From Marinobacterium weihaiense (lineage in GTDB: Bacteria > Pseudomonadota > Gammaproteobacteria > Pseudomonadales > Balneatricaceae): a stretch of DNA of 64,000 bases. The notes beneath the pieces are model-generated. The model saw nothing but the letters and a program-made list of their open reading frames with translations, did not search any database and was not told the DNA's origin. The position numbers and the translations under genes were made by a program. The stretch lies in assembly GCF_019061305.1 (NCBI RefSeq), contig NZ_JAHQZT010000013.1, forward strand, positions 22,903 through 86,902, in the 5' to 3' direction. Shown piece after piece: positions 21,300 to 29,900 of this stretch (positions within the stretch are counted from its first letter, which is position 1; the number at the start of each line of letters is the position of its first letter).

Positions 21300-22024
21300 A
21301 GCTGATCCGTCCCTTGCAGCCGCTCGCCCCCGGCGTTCAGGCCCTGAATACCACCCGCGACGGCGGCGTCAGTCGGCCGCCCTGGGACAGCCTCAACCTG
21401 GGTGACCACGTCGGGGATGACCCGGCGGCCGTGGCTGAAAACCGGCACCGGCTGGCGCAAGTGCTGGGGATTCAGACGCCGCAATGGCTACGCCAGGTAC
21501 ATGGCGTGCAGGTGGTTGAAGCGCACAGTGATGGCATGGTGCGTGAAGCCGACGCCTGCTGGACGCGCACGCCCGGCGTGGTGTGTACAGTGATGACGGC
21601 GGATTGTCTGCCGGTGCTGTTTGCCGCGGTGGACGGGCACTGTGTGGCGGCGGCGCATGCCGGTTGGCGCGGGCTGCTCAACGGTGTGCTCGAAGCCACG
21701 TTGGCGGTGTTCGATGCGCCAGAGCAGGTGACTGCCTGGCTGGGGCCGGCCATCGGGCCGGCAGCATTCGAGGTGGGGGCAGAGGTGCGGGATGCGTTTT
21801 TGGCCGTTGATGCCGGAGCCGAACTGGCTTTTCAGCCCTCACCGGGGCATGAGGGGCGCTGGCTGGCCGACCTTTATGCGCTGGCGCGTCGCCGTCTGTT
21901 GGCGGCGGGCATCGGCAGCATCCGGGGCGGGGATGCCTGCACGCATGATGAACCGGAACAGTTCTTTTCCTACCGCCGTGACGGTCAGACCGGCCGCATG
22001 GCCAGCCTGATCTGGATCGAATAG
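21296..22024 (+). CDS. pgeF: Peptidoglycan editing factor PgeF (YfiH/LACC1 family)
   Basis: PgeF is a copper/zinc-site protein of the multicopper-oxidase-like LACC1 family; in E. coli it removes wrongly built muropeptide precursors, and family members also show purine nucleoside phosphorylase activity. The 242-residue protein has the family metal ligands H70 (RQVHG), C104 (ADCLPVLF) and H121 (HAGWRG). It overlaps rluD by ATGA, the conserved rluD-pgeF pair that is followed by clpB in pseudomonads; here three kilobases with two minus-strand genes intervene before clpB. Confidence 0.94.
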   Translation: MKLIRPLQPLAPGVQALNTTRDGGVSRPPWDSLNLGDHVGDDPAAVAENRHRLAQVLGIQTPQWLRQVHGVQVVEAHSDGMVREADACWTRTPGVVCTVMTADCLPVLFAAVDGHCVAAAHAGWRGLLNGVLEATLAVFDAPEQVTAWLGPAIGPAAFEVGAEVRDAFLAVDAGAELAFQPSPGHEGRWLADLYALARRRLLAAGIGSIRGGDACTHDEPEQFFSYRRDGQTGRMASLIWIE

Positions 22025-22059
22025 ACGCGGCCGTATTGGGATGCGGCGGTCAGGGCTGC

Positions 22060-22392
22060 TCAGCAGCGGCCCTTCTTGGCCTGTCCAGGCGGGCAAAAGC
22101 TTGAGCGGTAGCGACGGTCTTCGTAACGACGATCTTCATAGTGACGGTCGCGGTGATAATCATCGCGGCGGTCATCATCGCGGTACTCGCGGGTGTTGAT
22201 GGCGGTTCCTACCGCGGCACCCACGCCGGAGCCGACAACGGCACCGTCACGACCGCCCAGTTCTGCACCAATGGCACCGCCAATGGCACCGCCCACGGCA
22301 CCACCGATGGCGGAATCACGGGTCAGGTTATCGGCCAGGGCCATACCGGGCAGCAGGGCCAATACGGCGGCCGCAATCATTGCTTTGTTCAC
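22060..22392 (-). CDS. Exported glycine-zipper protein
   Basis: The 110-residue protein starts at GTG (22392) with AGGAGA nine bases upstream; an earlier in-frame ATG has no such site. It has a signal peptide ending in GMALA (cleavage after about residue 20), then an alternating Gly/Ala stretch (AIGGAVGGAIGGAIGAELGG) typical of a glycine-zipper membrane-interacting segment, then an Arg/Asp/Tyr-rich tail with ED-RRY repeats and two Cys (FCPPGQAKKGRC). Similar small proteins in gammaproteobacteria are envelope-located and of uncertain role. I can assign no function. Confidence 0.8.
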   Translation of the reverse strand: MNKAMIAAAVLALLPGMALADNLTRDSAIGGAVGGAIGGAIGAELGGRDGAVVGSGVGAAVGTAINTREYRDDDRRDDYHRDRHYEDRRYEDRRYRSSFCPPGQAKKGRC

Positions 22393-22581
22393 AAATACGT
22401 TCTCCTGATCGGCACCGACAGTGTGCGGGCCTGAGGGTTGGTGGATGTCGTGCAATCGTCAGGCACGGCCATCCGTCCCTGTCCGGCCGTGGTGGATCGA
22501 GGACATGAAACAACAGCGCAACTGAATTGCGGATGAAGAGATCGATCCGTGTGGCTGGTGTGGTGGCCTCCATCACCTAAA

Positions 22582-22602
22582 AGGCCGCCCAGCGGGCGGC
22601 CT
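22582..22602 (-). terminator. Intrinsic terminator after phoX
   Basis: AGGCCGCCC / GGGCGGCCT with a three-base loop. Read on the minus strand the stem is followed by TTTTAG, and it begins about 20 bases beyond the phoX stop. Confidence 0.75.
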
Positions 22603-22620
22603 GGGAGGGCAGGTAGGGAA

Positions 22621-24540
22621 TCAGGCGCCGATCACGCCGCCATCCTTGCGCTGGACCACCATGATGGTGGAACGCGGCTTGCTATTGCCGCCTGCCGGGA
22701 AATGGGACGGAGCGCCTTTTTCGCCCGGGTGCTGCACGCCGATGAACACGCTGCGCTGGTCCGGCGAGAACGCCAGGCCGGTGATCTCGCAGGCGATGGG
22801 GCCGGTGGCAAAACGGCGGATCTCGCCGGTCTGCGGATCGGCGCAGAGCATCTGGTTGTTGCCCATGCCGGCGAACTCGCCCTTGTTGGAGTATTTGCCA
22901 TCGGTCTGAATCCAGAGGCGACCGGCGTTGTCGAAGCCAAGGCCATCCGGGCTGTTGAACATGTTGTCGGCGGTGATGTTGTCACTGCCGGCATAAAGAC
23001 CGTCGGCAACGGTCGGGTTACCGGCGATGGCGAACAGATCCCAGTCGAAGCGGCTGTCCACATGGCTGGCGTTATGCGGCCACCAGCGCACGATCTGGCC
23101 ATAGTTGTTGTTGGCGCGTGGGTTGGGGCCGCCCACCGGCTGGTTTTTGCCTGCCACGCCGCGGTGCTTGTTGTTGGTCAGGGTGCAGAACACCGCTTTG
23201 TTGTCGGGGTGTACCGCGACCCATTCCGGGCGGTCCATGGTGGTGGCGCCCACCTGAGTGGCGGCCTCACGGGCGAAGATCAGCACTTCCGCCTGGTCGG
23301 CAAAGCCGTTGGCGGCGGTCAGGCCGTTCTTGCCGTGCGTCAGCTCGATCCACTCGCCCTGGCCCTTGATCTCGCCATCGTTGGCCGAGAAGCGTGCCAC
23401 GTACAGGGTGCCCTCTTCCAGCAGATCACGGTTGGCCTGCTGGTTGTCCGGGTTGTACGTGCCCTTGGAGACGAACTTGTACAGGTGCTCGCCGCGCTCG
23501 TCGTCACCGAGGTACACCACCACATGACCGGACGGGTCGATGGTCAGCGCCGCATTCTCATGCTTGAAACGGCCCAGTGCGGTGCGCTTTTTCGGGGTCG
23601 AAGTCGGGTCCATCGGATCAATCTCGACTACCCAGCCGAAACGGTGCGGTTCGTTCGGGTGCTTGGCCAGGTCGAAGCGCTCGTCGTGACGGTACCACTG
23701 ATAGTCGCGGTTGCTCGCCTTCAGGCCGTAGCGTGTGTCGCGCTGGGGCAGCTCAACGTCATCCTGCGCCGAAGCGAAGTACTTGTGAAAGTTCTCCTCG
23801 CAGGTCAGGTAAGTACCCCAGGGGGTCTCGCCGTTGGCGCAGTTGTTGAAGGTGCCCAGCGCGCGGGTGCCTTTGGGGTCGGCGGCGGTCTGCATCAGGG
23901 CATGGCCCGCCACCGGCCCGGTCAGATCCATCGGCGTGTAGGCGGTGATGCGGCGGTTGTAGTCGGAATCCCGATTCACCTGCCATTCGCCCTTGGCGTT
24001 ACGGCGGATCTCGAAGATGGACACGCCGTGCGCCGCCTGGGATTTTTTCACCTCGTCGGCGGTCAGCGCCTGCTTGCCCTGATGCGCGAAGAGGTACTCC
24101 TGATTGGTGTACTCGTTGTTCACCGCCAGCAGGGCACGGTCGTCACCCAGCGGGAAGAAGCTCATGCCATCGGTATTGTCGCCGAACTGACCAGCTTGGG
24201 CGGCGGCGTTCTGGGTGCCGGACGCGTCAAAGGCGGGGGCGCCCTTGAGGATGGGGTCGCCCCAGGCAATCAGCGGCTTGGCGACATAGCCTTCGGGGAC
24301 TACAAAGGTGTCGGCGGTGCTGGCCGGAACCGCCTTGAAGCCGATCAGCTTGCTCGGTTCGGGACGGGTGGCGGCGGCTACGGCCTGTGCCAGCGGGCTG
24401 GCGGCCAGGAACAGGCCCATGGCCGCCGCACCACCGCGCAGGAAGTTGCGACGGCTCGCGCCCTTGGCGGTCAGGCGGTCGAAATCGGTTTGTTCCAGTT
24501 CCGGATGATCTTCGGGGTCAAAGTGGTCGTGCTGACTCAT
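22621..24540 (-). CDS. phoX: PhoX-family alkaline phosphatase (Tat-exported)
   Basis: PhoX enzymes are periplasmic or extracellular Ca/Fe-dependent phosphatases that release phosphate from organic esters. The 639-residue protein has a twin-arginine signal SRRNFLRGGAAAMGLF (29-44) ending near AQAVAA, consistent with export of a folded metalloprotein. The body has the DUF839/PhoX blocks, for example LLAVNNEYTNQEYLF, CEENFHKYF and the C-terminal IGVQHPGEKGAPSHFP. It is monocistronic with its own terminator. I found no convincing Pho box upstream, so phosphate control is unproven. Confidence 0.92.
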   Translation of the reverse strand: MSQHDHFDPEDHPELEQTDFDRLTAKGASRRNFLRGGAAAMGLFLAASPLAQAVAAATRPEPSKLIGFKAVPASTADTFVVPEGYVAKPLIAWGDPILKGAPAFDASGTQNAAAQAGQFGDNTDGMSFFPLGDDRALLAVNNEYTNQEYLFAHQGKQALTADEVKKSQAAHGVSIFEIRRNAKGEWQVNRDSDYNRRITAYTPMDLTGPVAGHALMQTAADPKGTRALGTFNNCANGETPWGTYLTCEENFHKYFASAQDDVELPQRDTRYGLKASNRDYQWYRHDERFDLAKHPNEPHRFGWVVEIDPMDPTSTPKKRTALGRFKHENAALTIDPSGHVVVYLGDDERGEHLYKFVSKGTYNPDNQQANRDLLEEGTLYVARFSANDGEIKGQGEWIELTHGKNGLTAANGFADQAEVLIFAREAATQVGATTMDRPEWVAVHPDNKAVFCTLTNNKHRGVAGKNQPVGGPNPRANNNYGQIVRWWPHNASHVDSRFDWDLFAIAGNPTVADGLYAGSDNITADNMFNSPDGLGFDNAGRLWIQTDGKYSNKGEFAGMGNNQMLCADPQTGEIRRFATGPIACEITGLAFSPDQRSVFIGVQHPGEKGAPSHFPAGGNSKPRSTIMVVQRKDGGVIGA

Positions 24541-24667
24541 GTCACGGTTCCTGTGTTGGGTTGAGGCGTTCAGCCATTGATCAGCGCAATGTTGTAGCAG
24601 TGTGCTATTACAGAAATAAGAAAGTCGACCTCTGTATAAGAAATGACTAATTTAATTGCCGCGTCAT

Positions 24668-24697
24668 CTTGAAGCGGCAACAACTGGCCCTATCTAT
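24668..24697 (+). promoter_or_regulatory. Candidate sigma-32 heat-shock promoter of clpB
   Basis: CTTGAA (24668-24673), a 14-base spacer and CCCTATCTAT (24688-24697) closely match the heat-shock consensus CTTGAAA-N11-16-CCCCATnT. The site lies about 75 bases upstream of the clpB start. The match is by eye; the biology of ClpB supports it. Confidence 0.8.
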
Positions 24698-24771
24698 AGA
24701 GGTAACAGAAACGCCGAAACGTCTGACTGCGTGTGTCGGACCCCGGCACAGAGAGATCCACAGGAGACCTC

Positions 24772-27348
24772 ATGCGACCCGACAAATTTACCTCACGACT
24801 TCAGGAAGCCCTGTCCGACGCCCAGTCACTGGCGGTGGGCAAGGACCACAACATGATGGAACCGATCCATCTGCTGGCCGCTTTCTTGCAGCAGCAGAAC
24901 GGTTCGGTGGCACCGCTGCTGCGCCAGGCCGGTGCCGACCGCATGACCCTGACCGCCAAGGTCGGCGAAGCCCTCGACCGCCTGCCGGTAGTGAGCAGCC
25001 CGGACGGCGAGATCCGCCTGTCACAGAACATGGCGCGCCTGTTCAACCTGACCGACAAGCTGGCGCAGCAGCGCGGCGACCAGTACATCGCCAGCGAGCT
25101 GGTGCTGCTGGCCATGCTGGACGACAAGGGCGATGCTGGCAAGGTGCTGAAAGACTGCGGCGTGAATCGTCAGTCACTGGAAAATGCGATCAACAACATG
25201 CGCGGAGGCGAGAACGTGAGCGACCCCAATGCGGAAGAGACCCGCCAGGCGCTGGACAAGTACTGCATCGACCTGACCGAACGCGCCGAGTCCGGCAAGC
25301 TGGACCCGGTGATCGGCCGTGACGACGAGATTCGCCGTACCATCCAGGTGTTGCAGCGCCGCACCAAGAACAACCCGGTGCTGATCGGCGAGCCCGGCGT
25401 GGGCAAGACCGCCATCGTCGAAGGGCTGGCGCAGCGCATCGTCAACGGTGAAGTGCCGGAAGGGCTCAAGCGCAAGAAAGTGCTGTCGCTGGACATGGGC
25501 GCGCTGATTGCCGGGGCCAAGTTCCGCGGCGAGTTCGAGGAGCGCCTGAAGGCGGTGCTGAACGAACTGGCCAAACAGGAAGGGCAGGTCATCCTGTTCA
25601 TCGACGAGCTACACACCATGGTTGGCGCGGGCAAGGGCGAAGGTGCCATGGACGCGGGCAACATGCTCAAGCCGGCGCTGGCGCGCGGCGAGCTGCACTG
25701 CGTCGGTGCCACCACCCTGGACGAGTACCGCCAGTACGTGGAGAAGGACGCCGCGCTGGAGCGCCGCTTCCAGAAGGTGATCGTCGATGAGCCGTCCGAA
25801 GAGGACACCATCGCCATCCTGCGTGGCCTGAAAGAGCGCTATGAGGTGCACCACGGTGTCGATATCACCGACTCCGCCATCATCGCCTCGGCCAAGCTGA
25901 GCCAGCGTTACATCACCGACCGCCAGCTGCCGGACAAGGCGATCGACCTGATCGACGAAGCCGCCTCGCGCATCCGCATGGAGATGGACTCCAAGCCGGA
26001 AGAGATGGACCGTCTCGACCGCCGCCTGATCCAGCTGAAGATGGAGCGTGAAGCGCTGAAGAAGGAGAAGGACGAAGCCTCACGCAAGCGTCTGGAAGAG
26101 CTGGAGCACAACATCGCAAACCTGGAGAAGGAGTACGCCGACTTCGAAGAGGTGTGGAAGGCCGAGAAGGCCAGTCTGCAGGGTTCGCAGCAGATCAAGG
26201 AGCAGCTCGACCAGGCCCGTGTTGAGATGGAGCAGGCGCGCCGCGCCGGTGATCTGGGCAAGATGTCCGAGCTGCAGTACGGCCGCATTCCCGAGCTGGA
26301 GAAGCAGCTGCAGGCCGCCGACAGCACTGAACAGCAGGCGGAAGAGCACAAGCTGCTGCGCAACAAGGTGACCGAAGAGGAGGTGGCCGAGGTCGTCTCA
26401 CGCTGGACCGGCATCCCGGTCAACAAGATGCTGGAAGGCGAGCGCGAGAAGTTGCTGCGCATGGAAGATGAACTGCACACGCGCGTGGTCGGTCAGGCGG
26501 AAGCCGTGGTGGCCGTATCCAACGCCGTGCGCCGCTCCCGTGCCGGTCTGTCGGACCCCAACCGCCCCAACGGCTCCTTCCTGTTCCTCGGCCCGACCGG
26601 GGTGGGTAAGACCGAGCTGTGCAAGGCGCTGGCCAGCTTCCTGTTCGATACCGAGGACGCCATGGTGCGCATCGACATGTCCGAGTTCATGGAGAAGCAC
26701 TCCGTCGCGCGTCTGATCGGGGCGCCTCCGGGCTATGTCGGTTACGAAGAGGGCGGTTACCTGACCGAAGCGGTGCGTCGCAAGCCGTACTCCGTGCTGC
26801 TGCTGGACGAGGTGGAGAAGGCGCACCCGGATGTGTTCAACATCCTGCTGCAGGTGCTGGAAGACGGTCGCCTGACCGATGGTCAGGGTCGTACCGTGGA
26901 CTTCCGCAACACCATCGTGGTGATGACCTCCAACCTGGGTTCTGACCTGATCCAGAACTACAGCGATGACGACGACTACACCCTGATGAAGCAGGCGGTG
27001 ATGGAAGCCGTGGGCACTCACTTCCGTCCCGAGGTGATCAACCGTATCGACGAGGTGGTGGTATTCCACAGCCTGCGCAAGGAACAGGTGGCCGGGATCG
27101 CCGAGATCCAGCTGGACCGTCTGCGTCGTCGCCTGGCCGAGCGCGAGCTGAGCATCAAGCTGACCGGCACCGCCATGGACAAGCTGGTGGAAGTGGGCTT
27201 CGAGCCGATCTACGGCGCGCGTCCGCTGAAGCGGGCGATCCAGCAGTGGATCGAGAACCCGCTGGCGCAGCGGTTGCTGGCTGGTGAGTACGAGCCCGGT
27301 CGGGAGATCGTGGTGGATGTAGAGGCCGGGGAGTTTACCTTCCGGTAA
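24772..27348 (+). CDS. clpB: ATP-dependent disaggregase ClpB
   Basis: ClpB is the Hsp100 hexameric disaggregase that works with DnaK to extract proteins from aggregates. The 858-residue protein has the N-domain (about 1-145), AAA1 with Walker A GEPGVGKT (206-213), the coiled-coil M domain (about 410-530, rich in Glu/Lys/Arg) and AAA2 with GPTGVGKT (607-614). There is no IGL/F loop of the ClpA/ClpX type. AGGAG precedes the ATG at 24772, and a good sigma-32 promoter lies upstream. The gene marks the left edge of the variable region. Confidence 0.98.
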   Translation: MRPDKFTSRLQEALSDAQSLAVGKDHNMMEPIHLLAAFLQQQNGSVAPLLRQAGADRMTLTAKVGEALDRLPVVSSPDGEIRLSQNMARLFNLTDKLAQQRGDQYIASELVLLAMLDDKGDAGKVLKDCGVNRQSLENAINNMRGGENVSDPNAEETRQALDKYCIDLTERAESGKLDPVIGRDDEIRRTIQVLQRRTKNNPVLIGEPGVGKTAIVEGLAQRIVNGEVPEGLKRKKVLSLDMGALIAGAKFRGEFEERLKAVLNELAKQEGQVILFIDELHTMVGAGKGEGAMDAGNMLKPALARGELHCVGATTLDEYRQYVEKDAALERRFQKVIVDEPSEEDTIAILRGLKERYEVHHGVDITDSAIIASAKLSQRYITDRQLPDKAIDLIDEAASRIRMEMDSKPEEMDRLDRRLIQLKMEREALKKEKDEASRKRLEELEHNIANLEKEYADFEEVWKAEKASLQGSQQIKEQLDQARVEMEQARRAGDLGKMSELQYGRIPELEKQLQAADSTEQQAEEHKLLRNKVTEEEVAEVVSRWTGIPVNKMLEGEREKLLRMEDELHTRVVGQAEAVVAVSNAVRRSRAGLSDPNRPNGSFLFLGPTGVGKTELCKALASFLFDTEDAMVRIDMSEFMEKHSVARLIGAPPGYVGYEEGGYLTEAVRRKPYSVLLLDEVEKAHPDVFNILLQVLEDGRLTDGQGRTVDFRNTIVVMTSNLGSDLIQNYSDDDDYTLMKQAVMEAVGTHFRPEVINRIDEVVVFHSLRKEQVAGIAEIQLDRLRRRLAERELSIKLTGTAMDKLVEVGFEPIYGARPLKRAIQQWIENPLAQRLLAGEYEPGREIVVDVEAGEFTFR

Positions 27349-27359
27349 GGCTTTTGCCT

Positions 27360-27414
27360 GAACCGCTATCCGCCCGAAGAGAAAAAGCCTGCCGAGCGAT
27401 CGGTGGGCTTTTTT
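27360..27414 (+). repeat. Direct repeat, copy 1 (clpB 3' region)
   Basis: This 55-base segment matches 27774-27828 at about 46 positions by hand alignment, without gaps. It covers the clpB terminator. See copy 2. Confidence 0.8.
27382..27414 (+). terminator. Intrinsic terminator after clpB
   Basis: AAAAGCC-TG-CCGA paired with TCGG-TG-GGCTTTT and a T-run, starting about 35 bases after the clpB stop. It forms part of an imperfect direct repeat with 27774-27828. Confidence 0.85.
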
Positions 27415-27497
27415 ACGTTAAAGCGGTACTGAAACGGGGGCAGGGTCAGCTGCATTATACTCAAATGGCTGATTATCACTCGAATGAGAGGTGAATC

Positions 27498-27791
27498 ATG
27501 TCCAGAATAAAAACCATGTTCGTTACCGCACTGGTGGCGTCCGCTCTGTCTGCACCGGCTTTGGCCTACCACTGTCCGCAGGATGCCAAAGCGATCGAGA
27601 ACGGACTTGCCAATATCCAGGTGAGCGACGACGTGCGCAGCAAGGTCATGCAGCTGCACGATGAAGGCATGGCCGCGCACAAGGCCGGTAATCATGAGGA
27701 CGCTGAATGCTACTGCCATGTAAGGGCACCGTCCCTTGTCGCTGTGCGGCGCCTGGCCGGGGAGTATGAGCCGGAACAGCTATCCGCTTAG
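27498..27791 (+). CDS. Small exported protein with replaced C-terminus
   Basis: The 97-residue protein begins with a clear signal peptide (MSRIKTMFVTALVASALSAP, cleaved near ALAYH) and continues as a short helical periplasmic protein through HKAGNHEDAE. AGAGGTGA precedes the ATG. Homologues I recall continue from this point with a helical ending of about 15 residues; here the sequence switches to CYCHVRAPSLV and then runs into a region resembling the 3' end of clpB (LAGEYEP occurs in both). I infer that recombination replaced the natural end. It may still be expressed, but the tail is probably not functional. Confidence 0.6.
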   Translation: MSRIKTMFVTALVASALSAPALAYHCPQDAKAIENGLANIQVSDDVRSKVMQLHDEGMAAHKAGNHEDAECYCHVRAPSLVAVRRLAGEYEPEQLSA

Positions 27792-27828
27792 GGAGAAAAA
27801 GCCTGCTGAGAGATCGGTGGGCTTTTTG
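27774..27828 (+). repeat. Direct repeat, copy 2 (duplicated clpB terminator)
   Basis: A second, diverged copy of 27360-27414, including the hairpin AAAAAGCC-TG-CTGA / TCGG-TG-GGCTTTTT, so it should also act as a terminator. Just upstream, GCCGGGGAGT recurs as well and the encoded LAGEYEP matches ClpB. It suggests duplication or homologous exchange at the clpB end. Confidence 0.8.
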
Positions 27829-28128
27829 TTGTCTGCGTTTCGCCCCTGACGGGACGAGAGACTTTTCTTTGCTTGTCCAAAGAAAAGTATCCAAAAGAAA
27901 AGACACCCCCACGGGGCAGGCCTGCGGCTTCCCTGCGTGGCTCAAACAGTCATGCTCCTTAAACCCTGTAAGTCTATGATACTCGGCTGCCTGGTGAGTA
28001 TTGGGGTTTAGGCTAGCTTTAGGTATAGTATTGAATTATTTCTTATTTTAAGGCAAAAGTATCTGTCTTTGAAGATTTTATAAGATTAGGTTTTTTAAAT
28101 TTTTCGTGGTTTTAAAAAGGGATTTTAG
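27792..28128. other. Intergenic region with palindromic motif, then AT-rich DNA
   Basis: No gene of 300 bases is seen. The first half is GC-rich and contains a perfect 10-base inverted repeat, CTTTTCTTTG (27862-27871) and CAAAGAAAAG (27878-27887), with a six-base loop, followed by the related string CCAAAAGAAAAG. From about 27990 the base composition drops abruptly to strongly AT-rich, continuing into the next gene; this marks a junction of foreign DNA. TATAAG at about 28079 could be a -10 element, but I see no convincing -35. Confidence 0.7.
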
Positions 28129-29661
28129 ATGACTGATCTAGTGCTATTCTCAACATTTGAAGAAATATCTTCCCAGCTTGAGTCTGGAGATCTTAACAAT
28201 AAACTTATGCAGTTTATTGAGCCGCTTCCAGATGTTGAGCAACAGATAAGTCTATTAGCAAAATCTTCTGGAACTGCAGGAAAACTGGCGTTTATTCTTG
28301 GTGAACCTGGTTCTGGAAAATCTACGTTTCTGAAGTCTATTTCTTGGAAAAAACATATCGGTCTGCGTGATGTAATTGATCTAAATGCTAATGACTATAC
28401 GATTGATGGTCTAAGAGGTCTTCTCCTAGAAATAAAGAAGTATGAAACTGAAGCTAGAACAAAGCGAGATCGTGGTCCAACTTGCTTGATAATCAACTAT
28501 CTTGAAACTATTGATGACTTTGAAGATAAAGATGTTCGCGGATTTTTCCGACAACTGAACGCTGTTCTCCGTAACTCGCCAATGCTCATCTTGTGGCCAG
28601 TTACTAGGCAAGAAGATGTTGATCTAATGCAGTCATATTCATATGAAATATCAAGGTCAATCTTTGTTAGAGGGAATGAGGTTGTAAATTTCTCTGGTCC
28701 TAGCTTTGAAAAGTTCAAAGACATAACCTCTCGCACAATTAGTGTATTAAATGATGGCAAGGAACTTGCTGAGTTTGGCTTGACTTATGATACTCTTGCA
28801 GAACTGCAAGAAAACTTACTTAAAAGACCACGTATTGAAAGAACCATGAGAGAATATATAGAAATGGTTCGTGATAAGTGGAAAACTGAATCAGGTTATC
28901 AAGATAAACTAAGGAAAAACATACCAAAAAGTACAGAGGTTTGGTTTGTTTTTTCTTATCCATTAGCAGAAAGTGTAGTTTCAGGGTTTTCGAGGCGTAC
29001 TGACCGCCTGGAAGATAACTGGTCTGTTATCCATGATAAAATCTATGAATATATTCGTGATAACCAGCGCAGTGCTCAGTGGGATGCATCTCGTTTACAG
29101 TTAGCACTTTATGGTTCTATTAAAACCAGGATCATGTATCTACCAACCAATACATTAGTATCATGTGCTTATTCTTATTCAAGCAGCTCTGAGTTAATTG
29201 AAATTATTGAGCGCGAAGGCGTTCCTATAGGCTGGAAGAATAAGTCAAAAGCAAAAAGGACATTAGAAAAATCACCTATGTATGGGCAAATTATTGGTGA
29301 AGTTATTGCAGCAGGTAAAAGAAGAGGGGGGCCTGCTGCAGTTGCTCTTGAACAATCAGCACCTGCATTTGAAAAAATTGCAAAGTGGGTGGGTTCGTCT
29401 ACTGGGGGTAGTGATAAAGTTATTAATAAATCGATTGCGGAAGCAATGAGTGATTTGGGGCCATATGAATATGAATCGGATCGGAAACACCCTTGGCTTA
29501 AAAATATTATACCTGATATTTTTGTAGATATGCCCCATAAGCAAGTTTGTATTGAGTTTCATCACACTAATCGATCAGAGCCACATGTTGTTGCTGATTA
29601 TGTTTTAAAAAAGCTAAATGTGTACATGAATGAAATAACTCGAGTGATTAAAGATAAATAA
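28129..29661 (+). CDS. AT-rich P-loop ATPase of unknown function (candidate island/defence gene)
   Basis: I do not recognise this 510-residue protein as a named family. It has a Walker A GEPGSGKST (58-66), a Walker B-like hydrophobic strand CLIINYLE (119-126) and a sensor-like ILWPVTR (154-160), so the first third is a P-loop NTPase. The middle is helical and charged. The C-terminus has PDIFVDMPHKQVCIEFHH (462-479), whose PD...IExH spacing recalls a degenerate PD-(D/E)xK nuclease core; that is inference. Codon use is AT-rich, unlike every neighbour, indicating recent transfer. It is alone, between recombination debris and its own terminator. A solitary antiphage or island gene is the leading idea; restriction-associated or regulatory ATPase is possible. 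Confidence 0.8.
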   Translation: MTDLVLFSTFEEISSQLESGDLNNKLMQFIEPLPDVEQQISLLAKSSGTAGKLAFILGEPGSGKSTFLKSISWKKHIGLRDVIDLNANDYTIDGLRGLLLEIKKYETEARTKRDRGPTCLIINYLETIDDFEDKDVRGFFRQLNAVLRNSPMLILWPVTRQEDVDLMQSYSYEISRSIFVRGNEVVNFSGPSFEKFKDITSRTISVLNDGKELAEFGLTYDTLAELQENLLKRPRIERTMREYIEMVRDKWKTESGYQDKLRKNIPKSTEVWFVFSYPLAESVVSGFSRRTDRLEDNWSVIHDKIYEYIRDNQRSAQWDASRLQLALYGSIKTRIMYLPTNTLVSCAYSYSSSSELIEIIEREGVPIGWKNKSKAKRTLEKSPMYGQIIGEVIAAGKRRGGPAAVALEQSAPAFEKIAKWVGSSTGGSDKVINKSIAEAMSDLGPYEYESDRKHPWLKNIIPDIFVDMPHKQVCIEFHHTNRSEPHVVADYVLKKLNVYMNEITRVIKDK

Positions 29662-29748
29662 TCTGCATATGTTACTTTTAAATTTTAATTATATATATGC
29701 ACAGTGACAGTATTAATCTGACACATGTCTCTCGTAGGTACTAGGTTT

Positions 29749-29770
29749 AAGCCGCATTTTAGCGGCTTTT
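29749..29770 (+). terminator. Intrinsic terminator after the AT-rich ATPase gene
   Basis: AAGCCGC / GCGGCTT with a six-base loop and a short T-run, about 90 bases after the stop. The 29662-29903 interval is otherwise AT-rich and without recognisable features. Confidence 0.8.
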
Positions 29771-29900
29771 CTGCTCTCTTTTTTGTTAGTATTGGTGACT
29801 CTTCTTGAAAACTTTTGGGTTAAAAGGAGAGGTATATATTTTATTCTATTTTAGTCGGGGTATAGATTAATTTAGATGTTGCCCACATGAGAGGAAGGCG

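Noticed and set aside
22549..24564. 671-codon antisense frame over phoX
   Set aside because: The sense strand encodes a complete Tat-exported PhoX with motifs and terminator; the antisense product has no recognisable fold.
24541..24660. Pho box upstream of phoX
   Set aside because: No tandem CTGTCAT-like 7-mers at proper spacing; best partial match has only one good half.
28129..29661. Transposase or integrase identity for the AT-rich gene
   Set aside because: No DDE triad, HUH motif or tyrosine-recombinase R-H-R-Y pattern is visible; the P-loop is the only clear motif.
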